A DNA stretch of 64,000 bases from Gymnopus androsaceus JB14 (GCA_009733575.1 ML769521.1:1-64000), one strand, 5' to 3'; counted from the first letter of the stretch, positions 21,981 to 34,918 are shown. Notes: a model not told the origin generated them from the sequence alone. A program made the numbers and translations.

Positions 21981-24900
21981 ATGCCACCCAGGCCAAATCC
22001 TCCACCACTACAAACTCAACAGGAGATAAAATCAGTGGAACAAGCACCACCACCAGTAACTTGACAATGTTCCATTGCATCGGAACAAGCCAGCTCATTG
22101 AGTAGCAAAGCTGTAATGCCACAACAGAGATCAGCACCATTACCTCCCACAGACAACACTGTTCCTTGTAAAGGACACCCACACATCTTTGACATTGATG
22201 AATTAGTTGACAGGTACAAGAACCGAACCACTGGAAAGTGGAGCCAGTGCAACAAACAACATTGCCTAAATCAATATGACGTACCTTGGACAGGTAAATT
22301 AGCGAATTTTGTGAAACCCATTGTGAAAGAGCAGGAGGCAATTATCAGAACCCACTTACAGCACATTGCCAACAAAGAAGAGGATACTGAAGCACCTGCT
22401 GCTCAGCCCATTGCATCATCCTCACAACAGCATACTCCCACTCCATCGCAATCACCTGCACCAAAATGCGAACCAACCCCACCTACTCCTATACAATCAT
22501 CTCCACAGGGAACATCATCCCAACTTCCATTTCCAAATACAAATCCACCTTCTCCACACAGATCCCCATCTCCATCAGATCCCAGATCACTAGGTGCTTT
22601 AAGTGCTGATTCTGACAATGACAATGAAATGTCTAAAGCAATGAAAGCCTTTGATAACATTACAACCTTAAAGTCAAATGGATCAAACTGGGACATGTGG
22701 AAAACTTGAGTGGAATTCGCAACCAGATCTATTGGTTATCAACAATTTCTGGAATGGAATCCGCAACCCTCAGATGCGGAAGGAGCTGATGATGAAGACA
22801 GGGGAAAGGATAGTGATTTGCTTAATGCAATCATTGGCAGATTATCAGATGGAATATTCCGAAGGTATAGGCACTACAACAACACGAAGCAGTTGTGGGA
22901 AAATTTACTCACTGATTATGATTCTAAAAACGCTCTTACTGAATCATTTTTACAAAGATGACTTCACACCATGTGATGCACGGACCCATCCAAGGTCAAT
23001 AAACACTTGGACGATATGATCAACATCCGCGACAACCTCACAACTAGGGGAATCAATATCATCAACAATATATTCGTCAACACCATTATGTCCTCTGTCC
23101 CCGACACCTTCAAAGCTACGATAAACACATTGGCTGTTTTCTCTGCTAAATCAGACAAGAATCTCAGTCCTGCAGAGCTCGTCTCTACCATCCATGCTGA
23201 ATCAATGGTACACCAGATGTGACATGATCACAAGAAGGAATTGGCAAACTACGCCGGTAACAGGGGAAGAGTAGGTTTCCAAGGTCACGGAAATCCCTTC
23301 AGAGGAAATTCCTGAGGCAGAGGCAGAGGCCACGGAGGATCAACAAGTCGTCAGGACTCTGTTTGTTACAACTGTGGAGGTAAAGGTCACTTTGGAAATC
23401 AATGTCCATTGGAGAAACGCAGTCAGGCCAACGAGGCCAAGGAGATGAAAGCTCCTAAAGAGAAGCAGAAGAAGAAGTTGGATGGAAACTGGAGAGATAG
23501 GCTGAAGAACAGTGAAGTAGCATCCTCATCCATGATTGAGGAAGTACCAGAATCATTATGGGCAGCAATCAAAATTCCTGCTAAGCATGGGAATCTTGTT
23601 TTCAATTTTTCTGAAATAGCTGATAAATTTGAATTAGCTCTTTCATTGCCAAGCAATCACAGATGTCAGAAATACAGCTGTGATGCGGTGCAAGACATTA
23701 AAGTTGAAACTCCTGCACCTCTTACTCTCATCACTTCATCAAAGCTCAATGACCAGAGCAATGAAGAGGAGGAAGAAGTATACGTCAATGCTTATGCCAC
23801 AGCCCACAGTTACGGAGCAATTCTTTTTGACTCCAGATGCTCTACCCACATGACGCCACTCACCAACGAACTCAGGAATCAAAGGGAGATTCCAACACGA
23901 GTCATTCAGGCCACTAACACGGAAACTTTGACAGCAAACATCTCCGGCACACTCCATCTCGATCTCCCCACATATGGATGAGAAGTCCAAACACTAAAGC
24001 TCCATCACACCCTTCTATGTCCAGACACTCCCAACACACTCGTATCACTGGGAAAACTTGACAATGATGGTTATGCCATCCATACCGCTAATGGTAAAAT
24101 GACGATCAGAGATTGCCAGGGGAAACTCATGGGAGTTATCCCAAAGACTAACGGACTATACCAGATCCCATCACAGGAACACGCTTATTTGACTAAGATT
24201 GGCAGATTGGTATCTCTCTACAAGGCACACTGCATCTTAGGTCACCTTAACTATGCTTACATGAAGCATATGTTCCGAGATAACCAGGTTCATGGAATTG
24301 GATTGGATCCAAAACAAATGGATGAACCAGAATGCCACGCTTGTATGCTTGGGAAAGCATCCAGGTATCCTATCGCTCAGGTGCGATCATCTCCCTGTGT
24401 GGAGAAGTTTGGAGACATTTTCCACATGGACGTGTGGGGACCAGCACAAGTCAGGACAGTAAACCATTGCACTTACATGTTGACTTTAGTTGACGAAGCA
24501 ACTGATTGGTTGGAGGAACCTCAAATGAAGTCAAAGAACAAGTCATTTGCACAGTACATGGTTCTCCAAACAGGTCTCCAAACACAATACGGCACAACTG
24601 TCAAAGTTCTCCACTCTGACTGAGGGGGAGAATTTCTCAGTAATGAATTCATGGCATATCTGGAACGTATTGGGACACAACAATGTCTCATGGTACACGA
24701 CACCCTGGAACACAATGGTATAGCGGAACGCGCACATTGAATGTTGCTTAATGCAGTTCGAAGTCTTTTGATCTTATCAGGACTCCCAAAATGGCTTTGG
24801 GGATTCATGATGAAATATGCGGTATATGTTTGGAATCGGACACCAAAGAAAGCCATTGGAATGGCCACTCCATACAAGAAACGGTTCGGTATTAAACCGG

Positions 24901-26713
24901 ACATTACTAATCTTTGCATCTTCAGCAGTATTGTTTTTGTTAAACAAGAAAAGGAACCCGGCAAATTGGAACCACAGGCCCAGGAAGGATGCTGGATAGG
25001 ACTCAAACCCGAATCAAATGGTCACTACATCTACTGGCCAACATGTCACACTGTCACAACAGAGAGGAATGTAGTTTTCTCTGACAGGCAGATCCAACCC
25101 ATTGAAGGGGAGGATGGAAATTTGGGAAATTTAGGAACATCAGCCAAGTCGGAACAGCCTGTCATACCAGTTCCAGAAGAAATTGCCAAACCAATTGCAC
25201 CGGACAAAGTATCTGGGAAATGAGTCAGACAACCCACAAAGAAGATCAGGGACGTCATTGAAGGACTTGGAGAGGGAAGTGATGAGTTGCGACATCTTAC
25301 TGCATCTCTAGGTCAGGTAACATCAGAAATCAAATCTGATCCTTTATCTGTTGCAGAAGCTATGCAATGACCTGGCAGCTCCAAATGGTACAATGCCATG
25401 AAGGACGAAATCTCCAGACTCCAGGAGCATGGAACCTATACAATTGTCACTCCACCTCCAGATGCAAATATTCTCATATCCAAATGGGTCTATCGGACCA
25501 AGAAGGATGAACGAGGTCACATTACAGGACACCAAGCTCGTCTTGTTGTACATGAATTTAATCAGATTCCAGACGAAACCTTCGCATCTGTTGCAAAACT
25601 TGCATCAGCCCATGCTATACTTAGCATTGGAGCTGAGAAGAGCATGATTATTCACCAAATTGACGTGAAATCAGCTTACCTTTACAGGAAATTGGACAAC
25701 AACAAGTGCATTTTTATGAAGGCACCTCCAGGCATTGATATAGGGGTAAAACCAGGTCAAACTCTACAGCTTAAACTCGCACTTTATGGACTTAAACAAG
25801 CCAGTCGATGATGGTACATGCGATCCAGGGAAATCATGACCCAACTAGGGTTTAAATGGTCTGATTTTGATCACACTGTTTTCTATTGCACTAATCCCTT
25901 CACCATCATTTTCATACATGTTGACAACATGACATTGGTTACCGAAACCCTGGCCATCATGGAGAAACTAAAGAAAGATATTGGGGCCATACTGTAATTG
26001 GAGTTGTTGATTCCAGAGAAATTCATTGGCTACTTGGGATCAAGATCTGAAGATCTCTCCATAACAGGACAATTCACTTATCCCAGTGGTCATACATTGA
26101 CGCCATACTCTCTTGCTATGGATTCTCAGATATAAAACCACTCTCTATTCCCTTCGATCCCCATATCCACCTCACCAAAGACCAATCACCCAAAACGGTC
26201 AAGGATATTGCTTTTATGCGTGACAAACCCTACAGAGAAGCCCTTGGTGCTCTCCAGTACTTATCCGTCTCTATCCTTGCTCACTTTTCACAAAACCCTG
26301 GCATCACTCACTGGAATGGTATACGCCGTGTTTACACCTATCTCAAATACACCCAAGACTTTTGGCTCAGTACGAGCAACCAGGAGACAGTCCAAGGCTA
26401 CACGGATGCGGATGGTATGTCCCAAGAGGATTGACATGCTATTTCTGGGTACATTTTTATGTTGAATGGCGGAGCAGTATCTTGGTCGTCAAAACAACAG
26501 GATACCATTTCTTTATCTACCACGGAAGCCAAGTATATTGCTTTGACTGATGCGGCAAAAGAAGCGATTTGGCTTAGGAACCTTTTATCAGAAATCTTTG
26601 GTCCTATTACTCATGCGATCCCTATTATGTCAGACAATCAGTCCGCCATTGCATTGGCGAAGGATGATTGTTTTCACGCCAGGACCAAACACATTGATAT
26701 CCAATACCACGAC
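21981..26713 (+). pseudogene. Ty1/copia gag-pol polyprotein, killed by 14 in-frame TGA
   Basis: From the ATG at 21981 one frame can be followed to ~25996, then, after a 1-nt shift, to ~26713. Order: gag with KVNKHLDDMINIRDNL (~22998) and a CCHC knuckle CYNCGGKGHFGNQC (~23362); protease FDSRCSTHM (23826; the usual D-S/T-G has become DSR); integrase HHCC zinc region (~24220-24350), core MDVWGPA, HSD and GGEF with EHNGIAER; reverse transcriptase DVKSAYL and YGLKQASR, active site HVDN (25917, normally YVDD); RNase H GYTDADG, STTEAKY, HARTKHID. TGA stops lie at 22062, 22707, 22959, 22974, 23220, 23313, 23979, 24621, 24738, 25221, 25368, 25809, 26048 and 26432; no TAG or TAA interrupts the two segments except a TAA at the frameshift. 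The 3' end and 3' LTR are missing. Confidence 0.92.
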
Positions 26714-26765
26714 CTTGGCAACAGGCCACTTCACAAACAAAGGCCTTTGGCCTGTTGGTAAGGTC
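26711..26765 (+). repeat. Short inverted repeat at the broken end of copia
   Basis: GACCTTGGCAACAGGCC at 26711 faces GGCCTGTTGGTAAGGTC ending at 26765, so the stretch can fold as a hairpin. It begins where homology to copia pol ends and may mark the inserted edge of another element. Confidence 0.6.
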
Positions 26766-27002
26766 ACCGTAATAGTTCATCTTTTACAAGTGTAAAAGAC
26801 CCTTGCTTTCAAGGGCAATTGATGGTCTTTTATCACTGGTTTTTCGGGGGAAATCTAAGTGCTTTATCAGGTGAAAAATCATTTGGAATAATTTATTTTC
26901 TACAAAACATTTTTCATTACTAATTACAGCCTTGATTTAATTGTTCCCGCGGAGTGAGGGAGTCTGCCATTCAGATGCCGAATGCCCCTTGGATGAAATG
27001 CT
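26766..27002. other. Spacer between repeat elements, nothing recognised
   Basis: AT-rich, with no frame or boundary that I can assign. Confidence 0.4.
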
Positions 27003-27514
27003 ATTACAGCGCTTTCGGAAATCCTTGTCAAAAATTGATTTGGTGATGGAAATAAATAAATGTAACTCTAGAAAGGGAATCCAATATAAAAACCCTTAGT
27101 TACGCTACCGCAATTTGGCCATAAGTTTGAGTGCCCTCCGCCACTCCCTCATAAACGACTGCTGCATGCGTGCCCTGTGCACCAATGGTGTGCACCCTCC
27201 ACTGCACATACTAACCAATGCCAAAAATCAATGTCCAACTGTAGAATCATAACTTACTTACCTCTAAACCTAGTGAGGCTCACTACTTATCTAAAGTAGG
27301 TTAACAGTTAGTATTTGTACTTGGTCACTGTGCTGGGCAGCATCCAGCACAGTGAACAAGTTCAGGAATAACCATAATGGTTGCCTCTGACAGCGGGCGG
27401 GAAAGCTTGGGAAGGGTGCATCTCTATAGAGATTCTTTTCAGAATTACATTTATTTATAAATGATGAAGCTGTCAAAATTCAATTTTGACAAGGATTTCC
27501 GAAAGCGCTGTAAT
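27003..27514 (+). mobile_element. 512-bp element with ~70-bp terminal inverted repeats
   Basis: Left end ATTACAGCGCTTTCGGAAAT and right end ATTTCCGAAAGCGCTGTAAT are inverted copies. Homology runs inward for ~70 bases (TCCTTGTCAAAA..., AAATAAATGTAA...). A CAGCACAGTGA hairpin lies near 27328-27356. No transposase frame; a MITE. A clear target duplication was not found. Confidence 0.75.
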
Positions 27515-27872
27515 GGAATTTAAGAATGGGTTATGGATGAGCCCATGCTGCTCCCATCCTGGTATAGGTACTTACATGCTTTGTTATACTGTACAAAAAA
27601 ACTCAAAGCAATAAATAGTAAATACTTATACAGGTTTACACGAAGTCTTGGACCTCAAAGACATCACACAATGTGCTGATATGCAGGATATTGTGGTTAT
27701 CTTGGTCCTTGCTAGTAGAGGCAAGGTGTGTCTACCTTCAGATCAGGAATGTACACACACATACATACAACTTTAACTCACAACAGGGTACCACCCTTTC
27801 CCTCTGGGCATGCAAAATTGAGGATATCATCAGCTCAGAAACAATGGGTGATGTGCCAATGCATGTTCTAAT
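27515..27872. other. Spacer, nothing recognised
   Basis: No gene or repeat boundary seen. Confidence 0.4.
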
Positions 27873-28189
27873 TAAGGATGGACAGGGGTAGGGGTTGACC
27901 CTAGGTTATTGGCTCAAGGGTATGGAGGGTAAGGGTAGGGGTTGAAGCTCTCAAAACCCTCCATTTTCATATTGATGATATAGACATCCCATGGTGTCCT
28001 TGAATCTTCATTTCATGTTAAAGGATATTTTTGAGTGTGATTACTTCTATTTTATTCAAAGTCTCATGAGTGGCATGTCATTCTTTCCAACACCCTTAGT
28101 AGAAACTGCAGGTTTGAAGGTAGGGTTATGGAGGGTAGAGGTGAGGTTAAGGCATTTTCAACCCAAGGGTTAACCCCTGTTCATCCTTA
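27873..28189 (+). mobile_element. 317-bp MITE, copy 2
   Basis: Same element as 18381-18697, same length and orientation, over 95% alike by eye. The right terminal repeat has one change (TTCATCCTTA against GTCCATCCTTA region). The flanks differ from those of copy 1, so it moved independently. Confidence 0.85.
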
Positions 28190-28275
28190 GTTCTAATGGA
28201 CCTGAAGCATAATGCTGCTCATTTCACAGTGGGGCCCATCAATGGTAGACATCTGGTGGTATATTTGAGGTGTTC

Positions 28276-29037
28276 CATGAGCTTAGGGTTCTAAAGTGCG
28301 GTGCAGTTCGGTTTTTAGAGCCATTTTTAGAGAACCGGAAACTGCACCGGTGCTAAAAATACTCAATTTTGGCAAACCTTGCACTGCACTGCAGTTCTAA
28401 GCTGCACTGGTGCAAGTTCAGTGCAGTTATGCGGTTTGCACCGGTTCTGCAGCTAATCAGTGCAAACTGGTGCAGAACCAGTTTAAACTGCGGTTCCAGT
28501 AGCTTCAAAAATTAACAACTTGTATATTTACTACAAAAATGTATTAAAGAGGTCATTCCAGTAAGTAAAGGTTGCTACTAATATTGATACTAGTGTTTGG
28601 TAGCAATATTCATCAGTACTTAGTGAGCATAAGTGACTGTAACTTGTAAGTATTGGTATCAATATATGCTCATAAGTACTTACTATATACTACTACTAGT
28701 TGGTAAGTATTGGTATTAATATAAGTATGCTCATAAGTACTTAACGTATACTACTAGTCTACTACTAGTTAGTAAGTAATCACTGTAAGTAAATACTTAC
28801 CATACTACAAGTATATACACACTTACTTAGTATGGAGAATTGCACCAGTGCACCACCAGTTTGCACCGGTTTTTATCGGTTATTTGAATTTCCAAATTCT
28901 AGAAAACCAAGAACTGCACTGCAGTGCAACCGCTGCACCGGTGCAATTTTTTTTTTTTTCTGCACTGCAGTTCAGTGCAGTGCAGTTGGCGGTTTTTAAG
29001 CGGTTAATGAACCGCACTTTTAAACCCTACATGAGCT
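28276..29037 (+). mobile_element. hAT-like non-autonomous element 1 (8-bp duplication CATGAGCT)
   Basis: Element 28284-29029 (746 bp) starts TAGGGTTCTAAAGTGCGGT and ends with its near-inverse (ACCGCACTTTTAAACCCTA). CATGAGCT flanks it at 28276-28283 and 29030-29037. Both subterminal zones are packed with palindromes of the GCACCGGTGC, GCACTGCAGTGC and GCACTGGTGC type; the middle (28560-28830) is AT-rich with ACTAGT and AGTACTTA iterations. No transposase frame. The 8-bp duplication and short TIRs fit the hAT superfamily. Confidence 0.82.
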
Positions 29038-30223
29038 GGGAGTCCAAGTCTTTTTATTATGTTTGTATCTACTCTACTCAGTCAGCTGGAACTACTAATG
29101 ATACATTTAATACTCTTCTAGCCTGGAGTGCTGTGTGCAGTGCTTGAGTCTGATTTTGAGGCTATTAATGTGGAAAATATTCAAAGACTCAGAAGAGGTC
29201 TTGGATATCAAAGCTTTTGACAAAGCCTGAGGAGCCGGAATGGTTCAATTTCATTGGTTATGTAAGTAGGATAAAATTGCATATCTATTATCTTGCTCAA
29301 AGCTTACTTACTCAGAGCTTTGCAACTTTAACACTCACTGCCACCACCACCAGCCTACCACCACCACCACTCTTTCGCTGATCTTTGTTTACTCGGAGAC
29401 ATTGATGGGTGCATACTATGTGTGGAAAGCACATACCACCTGCGTGAGCTTTCAGATGTGAAGCCCGCTATTGATTTTGCCATGATTTTGTAAGTAATTA
29501 AGTTAAATCATTGTTTGTCCACTCTCAACTTCATTTCAGCAGTACATATAGGAGAGCATATTTTCCACAGAATATGCCCAAGGAAATCCTGATATGATTC
29601 ACATCCAGTAGCAAGACTAAGCTCCTCATATGCTATCAAAGTGCGTTCTGATAAATCCCCAACTCAATTTATCATCCATCCTCTCATACTTATTCTGTAT
29701 GTAGCTTTTGGCATTTTTATAAAACAGGTTGGAAATGACAAGCGAGATTCACTTATCAAAAAAGACTGTGTTAAATGGAGAATAGAAGCTCATCAAGCAG
29801 CATTCTCTTGGCCATTTGTTCTACTGTTCTCACTACACAGTGCATGGTCAAATTAAGATTTGCAACGTGTGTACAGGGACATTCATCCAGATGATTGACA
29901 GTATCAAAATGGCATTGCAATGTGTTTGGAATTCTACAAGGCTCATGGTGCTAGTAATGTTATTTGTGTTAGTGAAGGTGCCCCAGGATTAGAAGGCAGT
30001 CATTCCTTTGATGATAGGATGCAAATTTTTCAGCCGGAACAGCTTCAACTTGAAGCTTGAGGACTACCATGTAGACTTGGACTGTGAGATGGACTGGGTA
30101 AGGTATAGCTTGCCTTTTTCCCCCCTTCTTTCACAACTGTATATTGACCAGATATGTTTCCTCATCTAGTCCAATTGTCTGTCAGTACAAGCTCCTGTAT
30201 ATGTGACAAATCATGTCATATTG
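29038..30223. other. Decayed AT-rich sequence, no intact gene
   Basis: Scattered frame pieces (for example VLESDFEAINVENIQRLRRG near 29130 and LEDYHVDLDCEMDWV near 30050) hint at one or more broken proteins that I cannot name. A CCACCA-rich patch lies at 29338-29372. Confidence 0.35.
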
Positions 30224-30497
30224 CTACTCACTCTCAAGGGGTGTTCAAAAAAATAAACACCAAGATGACCTTGGGGAGGGGGGTCTAAGAAGTTCTTATG
30301 ATCAAAAATTTTTTGGTACTGTAGAGCCTCTGGGGGGTGTTCTATGTCACTTCACCCCCTACTCACTCTCAAGGGGTGTTCAAAAAAAAAATAAACACCA
30401 AGATGACCTTGGGGAGGGGGGTCTAAGAAGTTCTTACGACCAAAAATTTTTGGTACTGTAGAGCCTCTGGGGGGTGTTCTATGTCACTTCACCCCCT
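30224..30497 (+). repeat. 135-bp tandem duplication
   Basis: Two copies (30224-30358 and 30359-30497) start CTACTCACTCTCAAGGGGTG and end TCACTTCACCCCCT. They differ mainly in A- and T-run lengths. Confidence 0.9.
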
Positions 30498-33400
30498 GAA
30501 ATATGGCAGTATAAACCATTTAAAGCACTCAGTATCTCAAATCTCCCTAAATACATGGATTTTGTAGGGTATGATCCAATTTTCTAACAATTTATTAAAA
30601 TTATTGTTGATGTAAGACCACTTACACCAGGTTGAATTGAAATTAGACTAACTGTTGAGTATTAAATTGCCTCTGGAAATAATGCGTAAAGGTGCAAAGG
30701 AGGAAAAATTGTTATGTAATACAAATTTGAAGTTGAAATCCTCCGAAGTGTGGGAAAATTTTCCTATATATGGGCTGTGGGAGGGGGGGCTTGCTCACTC
30801 TACATGTGCCTCACTTTTGTGCTTCGTTATACTTATCCTCGTACCGGGCAATAGTACTAGTTAATATTCCTAGCATCTCCCTGTACTTACTTTCAGTGGT
30901 TATATTGTGTAATGTGTACATATAAATACTTTGTTATATACAGTATGTTCTTGACATTGAGAAATCTTTTACGCGCGCGTGCTTGAGATTGTAAGCATTC
31001 AACCAACCCAAAAAGGTATGATAAGAGTCTCATTGCACCCAAGTTTGTTTCTGACATGTTTACAATCTGAAGTCTTGATTCGGCTGAGCTGTGTTTTACA
31101 CGAACCTTGGTTTGCTGATTGTTTTGTCATTGGTAGCACTATGTCATGTCCAGTATGCATGCACATAGGAGGGTCGGACTATTGGGCCTAGTATAAATTG
31201 AGTTGTGTTAAAGCCTCTTTCACCAACAATCTACACCTAGTCATAACTCAGCACAACACTCAACCTACAATGCTCCACACTCTCAGCAAACTTGCCTCAT
31301 CTTCTTGACTTGAATCTCAAGCATAAACCCAACCTCCCTGTCTTTCCTTACGAGGCCGGTTCTACAAAACCCATCAAAACCAGGATGCTCAAAAATGTTC
31401 TGCAGCCCATTGTATCAGAAAACCATTCTTGGTGGCTCTCAGCCCGGCAAGGTCATTGCAATTGTTGCCAACATAAACACTATCATATAGTCTGCTTTAT
31501 TGTTGGTACCATGAAGGCAGGCTTAGTGGTGAGCTTGCCTCTAATACTCTACCACCCTTGACACTGAAGCTAGCTATTCCCGATTTTCCCCAAAACTTGC
31601 CAGCTGCCCTCCACCAGCTCGTTCAAAAACCCTCTGCAAATAGAATAATCACAACACAAACCACTCTAGTGTCATTGATGGCCTCAAAGCAGAACTTGAA
31701 ATGTTCAATCCAACTTACGCACTTGGGCACCAAAGAAGCCTTGCGCTACCTGACATGTATCCCATCTTGGCAAAGAGACAACAGATCTTTTTACACCCAA
31801 CAGTCGAGGCTCAGTTTTTAGTATGTCCCTTGTTCGATAAATGTTAATCGCTCTCCTCACTGTATTCTGACTGTCAGAATTCTGAGCTCACCATGTTGCT
31901 GTTGAGAACCTCCCAGACTTCTCTGGTAATCATGCTCGGAAGGCAGCAAGACCAACCAGGGATCCTAGTTGAACCTTCACCAGCATATCAAGTCAACGTA
32001 AATAAAGGCTGGCACACACACAAGTCACTAAATTCAGCTGATCTGACCTTGGTTATTCATGTCGACTCCACCTTAGCACACAATTTCAGTCTCAACAGGC
32101 CTGCCATGGGAGAAGCCACAAAAGTTGTACTTGCATTTAGTAGGATCTTCAAGTAGGGGAATCTGCCCTATTCGTCCACCTCAATTCAATACCGCCTGTC
32201 CTTCATTCACCAATGGCTCTGTCCACTCAAGTAATGTAAACGCGGTGGGATCTACGGTTCACTATGTCAGGGTCAAACAATAACAGCTGAAATAATTAGC
32301 AAAATAATTGTTGTGATTAATTACCTTTTTCAATATATATTTTGGTTGAAAAAGACCATGTTTTTCATAAGAAAAACAAATTGGGAAAGAAATCAAATTT
32401 TGCTCGGGAATCTTATATGATTTTGCCTGAAAGAGATATTGCAATTGGTTATCTTTTTCAGCTGGAATTTTGTCCGTAATCTATTATCTTTTTCACCTGT
32501 GATTCTTTTTCTTTTTTGCTCGGGAATTTAATGCTCAGGACCTGGGCAGGAACTGGTAAGCCACGTGGCTATCATTCAACCCGAATATGCCCGGGCTGAC
32601 TGAAATATAGGCCAGTCCCAGTTGTATATTAATGGAGGAGCTTATCCAGATGCGCCGGTTGGTGTATTTCTTTTACTCTCTGTTTTTTGAACCTTACCAA
32701 CATTGTTTCGCTTTTAGTATTGGAAATAAAAAAGGAGCTGCAACGGATTTATTGAACGTTTGACCTCATGCGGGCCCAGAGGCAAACGAGTACCGTACAT
32801 GTGTATCTACAAGTAGTATTTATACCTATAAAAGTGCATATGTCATAAATATCACATATAGTAAGTGGATACTATGTGAATATATGCGCGGATATTTCTG
32901 TGATATCAGAAAATCGTAAGTACGTTGTAATTGTAGTTTAAAATAGATTTTCTAAATTCCAACATTTAGATACACTGCCGGTGTGCTGATCAGCGGAAAC
33001 TAGCAACCTATCCTGGATACAAACAATGCTTTCCTTGCTTGTTGATGTGTGTTGACAGTTGTAATGTGCTGCAGACTAACATTGGAAATCTTAAGCACCC
33101 ATCTAATGTTGGTGCTACATGATTACTTAATTGGGTACATCCCAATTCGGAAATAGCCGCCTTTTAGTGAGTGAATTGGTGAAGAAATTTGAACCAGGAA
33201 AAGCCCTAAAGGTGAATTCGACATTAGACTTTTACTTGAGTTGAAGCACTTCGCAGTCAAAGCTGTGTATATTAGCCATTTTTGATGGTCAAAGTAATAT
33301 TGCTTGTTCAGATTAGTGTGTTACTCCTTTCAATACCTTAAGTTTGCGTGGTCCTCAACAAAATACTTCAAATTTTGGGCCAAAGATTGACAGTGAATGA

Positions 33401-33704
33401 AGTCTGAAGTCATTATAAAATCCAATCTAAATGATCTATGAAACTCATTGTTAGCGTCCCGTGGTTAAATACAGAGTAACTGTGGAAGAATTAGTGTTGA
33501 GGACACCATATTTAACATCAGCTTACCAATCACCAAAATCACATTCCTATGTATTGATATCATTTGATTAATGCCATTTGCTAGTTATATACATGTGATT
33601 ATAGCTATGATATCAACTGCTGATGTATATACATCATCACATTGTAGGGACCATTGTACACATGGACACTTACCAATACTGTACCTATTATTAGATTTAG
33701 GGTA
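30498..33704. other. AT-rich intergenic region with pseudogene traces
   Basis: At ~31680-31830 a plus-strand frame contains FNPTYALGHQRSLALPDMYP and RQQIFLHPTVEAQF, too fragmentary to assign. The rest shows no gene. The long stretch lies inside the transposon island. Confidence 0.35.
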
Positions 33705-34534
33705 CTGTATAGTAAAGATCTTCACGAGTCCGCGGGATCCGTGCCACAGGTACCGGTGGGTGAAATACCCTGACCTGCGACCTGCGACCTGCCAAAACCC
33801 GTGGGAAACAGGTCCGGTATGACCGGAATCCGCCACAGGTATACCTGCAGGTACCTGTATGACCTGTCATAGTTTTTAACTATAGGTTTCAATACTTATT
33901 TGGTACTTATTAGGTACTTATTAGTAGTAAACATTATACTAGTACTTGTAGCAATTAGTATTGGTGTGAATCAGACCCAGTACAATGGCAATAAACTACT
34001 TATTCACAACTTATTAGTACTAGTAAGTATTTATAGTAATAAAAACTTATTAAATAAAGTGATTTGAGTAGCATACAAGGACCCAGGGCTTTACCACTAA
34101 ATGAAAATAAGCAATGGATTTTCATTGTAAAGTGGTAAGGAAGAGAACTTTACAGTTTCATATGCATGTATTAAGTATTAGACTATTAGTGTTACTACTA
34201 CTTACTTAATAGTAATGTTATAAAATGAAATTAGTACTCTAATACTATATAGTAGTACAAGTACAGATACAGTATAATATTCTCAATGTTCTGCCACACT
34301 ATGTGGTATGTAAAGAAGTAAAGAAAATTGGCCCAGCATGTAAATTATTTTTCCATGGTGACCTGCAGGTACCTGCAGGTCACTAAAAAATTAAAAATCA
34401 TGACCTGTGACCTGCGGGGATCCGTGGAAAACCAGTACCGGGATCTGCAGGTCACAATACCTGCAGGTGTTCCCACGGATCTACCTGCAGGTACCTGTCC
34501 CTAACCGGGACTCGTGAAGATCATTACTGTATAG
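33705..34534 (+). mobile_element. hAT-like non-autonomous element 2 (8-bp duplication CTGTATAG)
   Basis: Element 33713-34526 (814 bp) has TIRs TAAAGATCTTCACGAGTCCG and the inverse of TAATGATCTTCACGAGTCCC. CTGTATAG flanks it at 33705-33712 and 34527-34534. Subterminal zones carry many ACCTGCAGGT, GGTACC and GACCTGCGACCTGC palindromes or repeats; the centre is AT-rich. No transposase. The plan is the same as the element at 28284-29029 with a different palindrome. Confidence 0.82.
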
Positions 34535-34918
34535 TTTTACAGATATTTAGTATATAAGCTGTAGTAGTTCACCTGTAGTCCCCATTGCTCTGCATACTAC
34601 TGCTTTACTGTCCTCACTGACTCTTTCATCCCTCAAGCCTTATACTTGGTTAGTAATGTGATTTCATCATTTGGTCTCACCTTGCTGTTCAACAATCCAA
34701 CATACTGGATACTGAGTGGCATCCTCCCAATCCTTCCAATACCCGAGTTTTTCAGAGATGAGAGTCTTTGGTCTCTCTCTCCAATGAATTTTAACTATTT
34801 CTGTTTGAATATTTAATTTGATACAATATCTTGTCAAGATATAGCAATAGCATTACAGGTAGAAAAGCATTGTGCTAGACTAAAAATCAAATGGAGCATT
34901 ACTCTTCAATTTTACAAT

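Noticed and set aside
22403..22696. Minus-strand frame rich in Gly/Asp opposite copia gag
   Set aside because: Antisense of the Pro/Ser-rich gag linker.
22100..22709. Host gene for the Pro/Ser-rich frame
   Set aside because: It lies between a copia primer site and copia gag-pol motifs in the same frame, so it is the gag N-terminus.
21981..26713. UGA recoding (readthrough as an amino acid) in the copia polyprotein
   Set aside because: The TGAs fall at Arg positions, host genes here end in TGA, and catalytic residues are also lost; mutation explains it better.
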